Assembly: GCF_028898845.1 (NCBI RefSeq)
Contig: NZ_CP118574.1
Span: 3,038,001 to 3,102,000 of the forward strand
Source: Streptomyces sp. WZ-12
Lineage (GTDB): Bacteria; Actinomycetota; Actinomycetes; Streptomycetales; Streptomycetaceae
Reading direction: 5' to 3'
DNA length: 64,000 nucleotides
The notes beneath the pieces were generated by a model. The model ran no database searches and had not been told where the DNA came from. It saw only the letters and a program-made list of their open reading frames with translations. Positions within the stretch are counted from its first letter, which is position 1. Every line of letters starts with the position of its first letter. A program made the position numbers and the translations under genes. This document shows, one piece after another, positions 60,312-64,000 of the stretch.

Positions 60312-61069
60312 GTAGACGGTCCGCTGCGTTTGGCTTGCGGCCCACGTTGTCGGCTTTCCCGCCGCGCGGGTTCCTGTCTTTTGCGCCTGCGGCGCGGGCC
60401 GATCCGCTGCGCGGGGCGAGCCGATGTGTCCGCTGCCGGTCCGCTTGCGCGGGGCGGGTCGAGTTGTCTGGTCCGCTGCGCGGGGCTGTTGGGTTGCGGT
60501 GACGGGCCTGCGGGGGCGGTGTGCCAGACTGCTTCGCTTTACGTCTGGCACACCGCCCCCTCCGGCCCGTCCCCTCCCGTTGAGGGGTGGATTTCTCTGG
60601 GATGGAGCTGATCCTGAGTGGTCCTCTGACGGTCACCGCGCAAGCTCATGCGCCTTCTTACGATCACCGCTCACGCGTACTCGTCCTCTGACGGTCACCA
60701 CTCAACCCAACGACCCGAGTTGACCCACCGGGCGGACGTGGCACCCACCGTTTTTTCCCACCCTCCAACGGGAGGGGACGGGCCGGAGGGGTGGGTGTGC
60801 CAGACGTAAAGCGAAGCAGTCTGGCATGCCCGCCCCGCAGGCCCGTCACCGCAACCCAACAGCCCCGCGCAGCGGACCACAACCCCACCCGCCCCGCGCA
60901 AGCGGACCGGCAGCGGACCAGACAACTCGGCTCGCCCCGCGCAAGCGGACCGGCAGCGGACACATCGGCTCGCCCCGCGCAGCGGACCGGCCCGCGCCGC
61001 AAGGCGCAAAAGACAGCAACCCGCGCGGCGGGACAGCCAACCACGTGGGCAGCAAGCCCAGCGCAGCGC
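60312..61069. repeat. Palindromic element B (inverted copy of element A)
   Basis: The arms span about 60318-60590 and 60756-61069 and flank a loop of ~165 bp. The loop, read on the minus strand, is almost identical to that of element A; I found one substitution in the ~110-bp repeat core (TGGTGACC for CGGTGACC). The right arm is longer than in A because GC-rich units around GCCCCGCGCAAGCGGACCGG are repeated. Each arm again folds around GCCAGAC/GTCTGGC. It lies between two co-directional genes, ending at the stop codon of the cysteine desulfurase and just before the mnmA ribosome-binding site. Confidence 0.85.
60621..60701 (-). repeat. Three 31-bp-period direct repeats in the loop of element B
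   Basis: On the minus strand the units occupy 60701-60683, 60670-60652 and 60639-60621, again exactly 31 bp apart. The middle unit is the same GATCGTAAGAAGGC variant as in element A. The 12-bp spacers are also conserved between the two elements. Confidence 0.88.
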
Positions 61070-62239
61070 CTAGCTGAGGCCCGCCCCCCGAGCTCGCTCC
61101 ACCACCGGGCCGATGATCTCGGCCAGGGCCGCCACGTCCGCGGCGGTGGAGGTGTGGCCCAGGGAGAAGCGGAGGGTGCCGCGGGCGAGGTCCTGGGGCA
61201 TTCCGGTCGCCAGCAGGACGTGGCTGGGCTGGGCGACGCCGGCGGTGCAGGCCGATCCGGTGGAGCAGGCGATGCCCTGGGCGTCCAGGAGGAGCAGCAG
61301 GGAGTCGCCCTCACAGCCGGGGAAGGTGAAGTGGGCGTTGGCCGGGAGGCGGCCGGCCGGGTCCGGGTCACCACCCAGGATGGCGTCGGGCGCGGCCGCC
61401 CGGACCGCCTTGATCAGGTCGTCGCGGAGCGCGCCGATCTCACGGGCGAACTCCTCCCGGTGCGCCACCGCGTGCCGACCGGCCGCGGCGAACGCGGCGA
61501 TGGCGGGGGTGTCGAGGGTGCCGGAGCGGACGTGCCGCTCCTGCCCGCCGCCGTGCAGCACCGGCACGGGGGCGTGCTCCCGGCGCAGCAGCAGCGCGCC
61601 GATCCCGTACGGGCCGCCGATCTTGTGGCCGGAGACGGTCATCGCGGCGAGCCCGGAGGCGGCGAAGTCGACCTCCAACTGGCCCACCGCCTGCACCGCG
61701 TCGGCGTGTAGCGGGACCTCGAACTCCCGCGCCACCTCGGCCAGTTCGCGGACCGGCTGGACGGTGCCGATCTCGTTGTTGGCCCACATGACGGTGGCCA
61801 GCGCGACGTCGTCGGGGTTGCGGGCGATGGCCTCCCGCAGCGCCTCGGCGGACACCCGGCCGTACGGGTCGACCGGCAGCCAGTCGACCGTGGCGCCCTC
61901 GTGCTCGCCGAGCCACTCGACGGCGTCCAGGACGGCGTGGTGTTCGACGGGACTGGCCAGGACCCGGGTGCGGGCCGGGTCGGCCGCCCGGCGGGACCAG
62001 TACAGGCCCTTGACCGCGAGGTTGTCGGCCTCCGTGCCGCCCGCCGTGAAGACGACTTCACTGGGGCGCGCGCCCAAGGAGGCGGCGAGCGATTCCCGCG
62101 CCTCCTCGACGGTGCGCCGGGCCCGCCGGCCGGCGGCGTGCAGCGAGGACGCGTTGCCGGTGACGGTCAACTGGGCGGTCATCGCCTGCACCGCCTCCGG
62201 GAGCATCGGAGTGGTAGCGGCGTGGTCGAGGTAAACCAT
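61070..62239 (-). CDS. Cysteine desulfurase (NifS/IscS-like)
   Basis: The 389-aa PLP enzyme takes sulfur from cysteine as a persulfide. Marks are [17 protein letters not shown], the [11 protein letters not shown]is, [13 protein letters not shown], the PLP Lys in [16 protein letters not shown] and the persulfide Cys in [18 protein letters not shown]. The short loop around the Cys suits group I (IscS-type) enzymes. It lies upstream of mnmA in the same direction and is its likely sulfur donor. It could also serve other sulfur pathways, including DNA phosphorothioation where dndA is missing. Confidence 0.92.
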   Translation of the reverse strand: MVYLDHAATTPMLPEAVQAMTAQLTVTGNASSLHAAGRRARRTVEEARESLAASLGARPSEVVFTAGGTEADNLAVKGLYWSRRAADPARTRVLASPVEHHAVLDAVEWLGEHEGATVDWLPVDPYGRVSAEALREAIARNPDDVALATVMWANNEIGTVQPVRELAEVAREFEVPLHADAVQAVGQLEVDFAASGLAAMTVSGHKIGGPYGIGALLLRREHAPVPVLHGGGQERHVRSGTLDTPAIAAFAAAGRHAVAHREEFAREIGALRDDLIKAVRAAAPDAILGGDPDPAGRLPANAHFTFPGCEGDSLLLLLDAQGIACSTGSACTAGVAQPSHVLLATGMPQDLARGTLRFSLGHTSTAADVAALAEIIGPVVERARGAGLS

Positions 62240-62358
62240 GGTGCGCTGATTCTACGAGCCGCCCCGGGGCGCGTACCCCGCGCGGGGGCGCATCGCCCAG
62301 GGGCGCATGCTCTGGGCCGGGGCGCACGCCCCGCCCGGGGGCGTCGCGCGCCCCCGCC

Positions 62359-63207
62359 TCACGTCGCCAGGATCGTGCGGGCCAGTTGGCGGGACTGGGC
62401 CACCAGGCGGTCCGCGGAGTCCCAGACCTCGGCGTCCTCTTCCAGGAAGCCGCCGGCCAGGTTGCGGGTGGTGATGGCGACCCGGAGCGGGCCGGGGGCC
62501 GGGCGGTGCCGGACGTGGCAGGTCAGCTCGACGGTGGGGACCCAGCCGCGCAGGCCCAACTCGAAGGCGGTGGGCGGCAGTGCGTCCACGGTCAGGAGGA
62601 GGGAGAGCGGGTCCGGGTCGCGGCCGTCGGCCAGGCCGAACCAGCCGCGCATCTCGCCCTTGCCGGACGGCGCGCCCACCGCCCAGCCGACGGTGGCCGG
62701 GTCGAGCCGGATGTCCAGCCGCCCGGCGATCGCCGTGCTGCCGGGGATGGCCGGCCGGCCGTCGGGGGCGCTGTCCGTGCCCAGGCAGTGCTCGTAGGGC
62801 GGGAGGGCCGGGGGCTTGGCGGTGGTGCGGACGTCGTCGGGGAGGGCGGCGAGGTCGCCGTAGGTGGCGAGCACCCGGATCCGCTCGACCTCGGTGCCGT
62901 CGTCGGCGTACTGGACGAGGGTGGCGGTGCCGGTCGAGAGGGTGCGGCCGGTGCGGACCACCTCGGTGCGGACGGTGGCCGGGCCGGGCACGGACGCCGT
63001 CAGGTAGTGGGCGGTGACGGTGAGCGGGTCCGGGTGCGGGAGCGCGTCGCCCAGGGCGCGGCCGAGCAGGGCGAGGAGGTAGCCGCCGTTGACCGCGTTG
63101 ATGATCGTCCAGCCCGCCGAGAGGTCGGCGGCGTAGACGCCGGGAGCGCGCCGGGTGACCGCGGTGTCGCGGTCGAACTCGCTGTTTCCTACGGTCACCG
63201 TTGCCAT
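62359..63207 (-). CDS. Acyl-CoA thioesterase-like double hot-dog protein
   Basis: The 282-aa protein has two hot-dog repeats as in TesB-like thioesterases. The N-terminal half shows GWTIINAVNGGYLLALLGRAL and HPDPLTVTAHYLT; the C-terminal half GWFGLADGRDPDPLSLLLTVDALPP. Such proteins hydrolyse acyl-CoA esters, often of medium chain length; the substrate is unknown. It is complete. The intergenic space to the cysteine desulfurase (62240-62358) is full of short GGGGCGC/GCGCCCC blocks that can form several small hairpins. Confidence 0.8.
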   Translation of the reverse strand: MATVTVGNSEFDRDTAVTRRAPGVYAADLSAGWTIINAVNGGYLLALLGRALGDALPHPDPLTVTAHYLTASVPGPATVRTEVVRTGRTLSTGTATLVQYADDGTEVERIRVLATYGDLAALPDDVRTTAKPPALPPYEHCLGTDSAPDGRPAIPGSTAIAGRLDIRLDPATVGWAVGAPSGKGEMRGWFGLADGRDPDPLSLLLTVDALPPTAFELGLRGWVPTVELTCHVRHRPAPGPLRVAITTRNLAGGFLEEDAEVWDSADRLVAQSRQLARTILAT

Positions 63208-63324
63208 GGCGGCACGCTACACGGATCGATTACCGACCGGTAGTGTCAATTTCAAGGAACGGGACGGGAGTCGGGCGGGGCCCGTGAGCGGAGTGATCCA
63301 CTCCGCTGCTGCCATCATGACCGC

Positions 63325-63948
63325 ATGCTTCATGTGCTCTACCTGGTCGGGATCGCGGCCTTCGCCGCGAGCGGCGTGCTGGCGGCCTTCCGCGCCAACA
63401 TGGATCCCTTCGGCGGCCTGGTCCTCGCGTTCGCCGCCTCCATCTCCGGCGGCACGCTCCGCGATGTGATCCTGGACCGACGGCCGCTGTACTGGACGCA
63501 CGACTGGGTGCTGCTGACGGTGATCATCTGCGTCGGCGTGGGCACCATCGTGTACCTGCGGTTCTGGTCCCTGCCGCGCAAGTCGCTGCTGGTGGTGGAC
63601 GCGATCGGGCTGTCCGTGGTCACCGTCATCGGCGCCCGCGCGGCGATCTCGGCGGGCGTCACCCCGCTCGCGGTGATCATCCTCGCGGTGCTCACCGGCG
63701 TGACCGGCGAGGTGATCCGCGACGTGCTGTGCGGGGAGTTCCCGCCGCTGCTGCTGCGCGAGGACGTCTACGCCATCGCGGCGCTCGCCGGCGCCTGTTG
63801 CTACCTCCTGCTGTACCGCCTCGGGATCGGCGCCTCGGTCGCCGCGATGGTCTCGGCGGGGCTGGTCTTCGCCCTGCGGATGGGCGCGGTCTACTTCGGG
63901 CTGCACCTGCCCCGACCGCAGCAACTGCGCGGCCGGGGCGCGGAGTAG
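63325..63948 (+). CDS. Trimeric intracellular cation (TRIC) channel-like membrane protein
   Basis: The 207-aa protein has seven hydrophobic segments arranged as two three-helix repeats plus one. Each repeat has the UPF0126/TRIC mark: ASISGGTLRDVILDRRP and TGVTGEVIRDVLCGEFPPLL. FAASGVLAAFRANMDPFG at the start also fits. Prokaryotic TRIC channels conduct K+ or Na+; a gating signal is unknown. It is divergent from the thioesterase gene, and a short CCGGCTAGCCGG palindrome follows its stop codon close to the window end. Confidence 0.85.
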   Translation: MLHVLYLVGIAAFAASGVLAAFRANMDPFGGLVLAFAASISGGTLRDVILDRRPLYWTHDWVLLTVIICVGVGTIVYLRFWSLPRKSLLVVDAIGLSVVTVIGARAAISAGVTPLAVIILAVLTGVTGEVIRDVLCGEFPPLLLREDVYAIAALAGACCYLLLYRLGIGASVAAMVSAGLVFALRMGAVYFGLHLPRPQQLRGRGAE

Positions 63949-64000
63949 GACGCCGGCTAGCCGGTCACTGACCCGGCAGCGCCGGGCGGCTCGGGGTGTC

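Overview
The window is a stretch of high-GC actinobacterial chromosome. Gene content, gene order, abundant GTG starts, Tat-type signal peptides, Scr1/DUF397 regulators and several paralogous Streptomyces families all point to a Streptomyces core region. From memory, the order (cimA, second urease, ilvE, leuB, proline catabolism, serA, ilvC-ilvN-ilvB, a GGDEF/EAL protein, gatB/A/C, a second GGDEF/EAL protein, ligA, gdhA, mnmA, cysteine desulfurase) matches the S. coelicolor block around SCO5485-SCO5529. I had no database to confirm this.

Layout. 1-0.8 kb: 5' part of citramalate synthase with a candidate Ile-codon leader and attenuator. 0.8-8.1 kb: a nitrogen-compound island with an MHS permease, TetR regulator, agmatine deiminase, an atypical two-gene urease (ureAB fusion plus ureC, no accessory genes) and a divergent NCS1 permease; three copies of a 16-bp operator-like sequence lie in the divergent gap. 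8.1-12.4 kb: ilvE, leuB and a Tat-exported phosphoesterase. 12.5-19.2 kb: proline catabolism (P5C dehydrogenase, proline dehydrogenase, PucR-type regulator), a 43-aa protein and a second Tat phosphoesterase. 19.3-26.2 kb: PRC-barrel/DUF2382 protein, serA, ilvC, ilvN, ilvB, the last preceded by a classic leader peptide and attenuator. 26.2-29.2 kb: a membrane PAS-GGDEF-EAL protein (cdgC-like). 29.4-35.6 kb: 2-hydroxyacid dehydrogenase, aldo/keto reductase, a large palindromic repeat (element A), a LAL-type LuxR regulator and a 59-aa protein. 35.8-42.7 kb: membrane proteins, an MMPL exporter, an ATPase/Scr1-HTH/DUF397/aldo-keto reductase module and an F420-type oxidoreductase. 42.9-53 kb: gatC-gatA-orf-gatB, rmdB-like c-di-GMP enzyme, ligA and a MetE-like protein. 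53-64 kb: drug exporter with MarR-type operators, SDR, LOG protein, gdhA, VC0807-like membrane protein, mnmA, a second palindromic element (B), cysteine desulfurase, thioesterase and a TRIC channel.

The most unusual structure is the pair of non-coding elements A (31598-32230) and B (60312-61069). Each is a long imperfect inverted repeat with arms of about 200-310 bp. Each arm carries its own strong hairpin, and a nearly invariant loop of about 165 bp holds three direct repeats with an exact 31-bp period. The two elements are in opposite orientation and their loops are nearly identical. Each fills a whole intergenic space, with edges abutting stop codons. Neither contains a credible protein gene. 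I know of no formal description, so this is the best candidate for something undescribed.

The genes work together mainly in branched-chain amino acid synthesis (cimA, ilvBNC, ilvE, leuB), serine synthesis, proline and agmatine/urea nitrogen use, tRNA amidation (GatCAB), tRNA thiolation (cysteine desulfurase to MnmA) and c-di-GMP turnover (two GGDEF/EAL proteins). No tRNA, rRNA, CRISPR array, transposase or prophage gene was seen.
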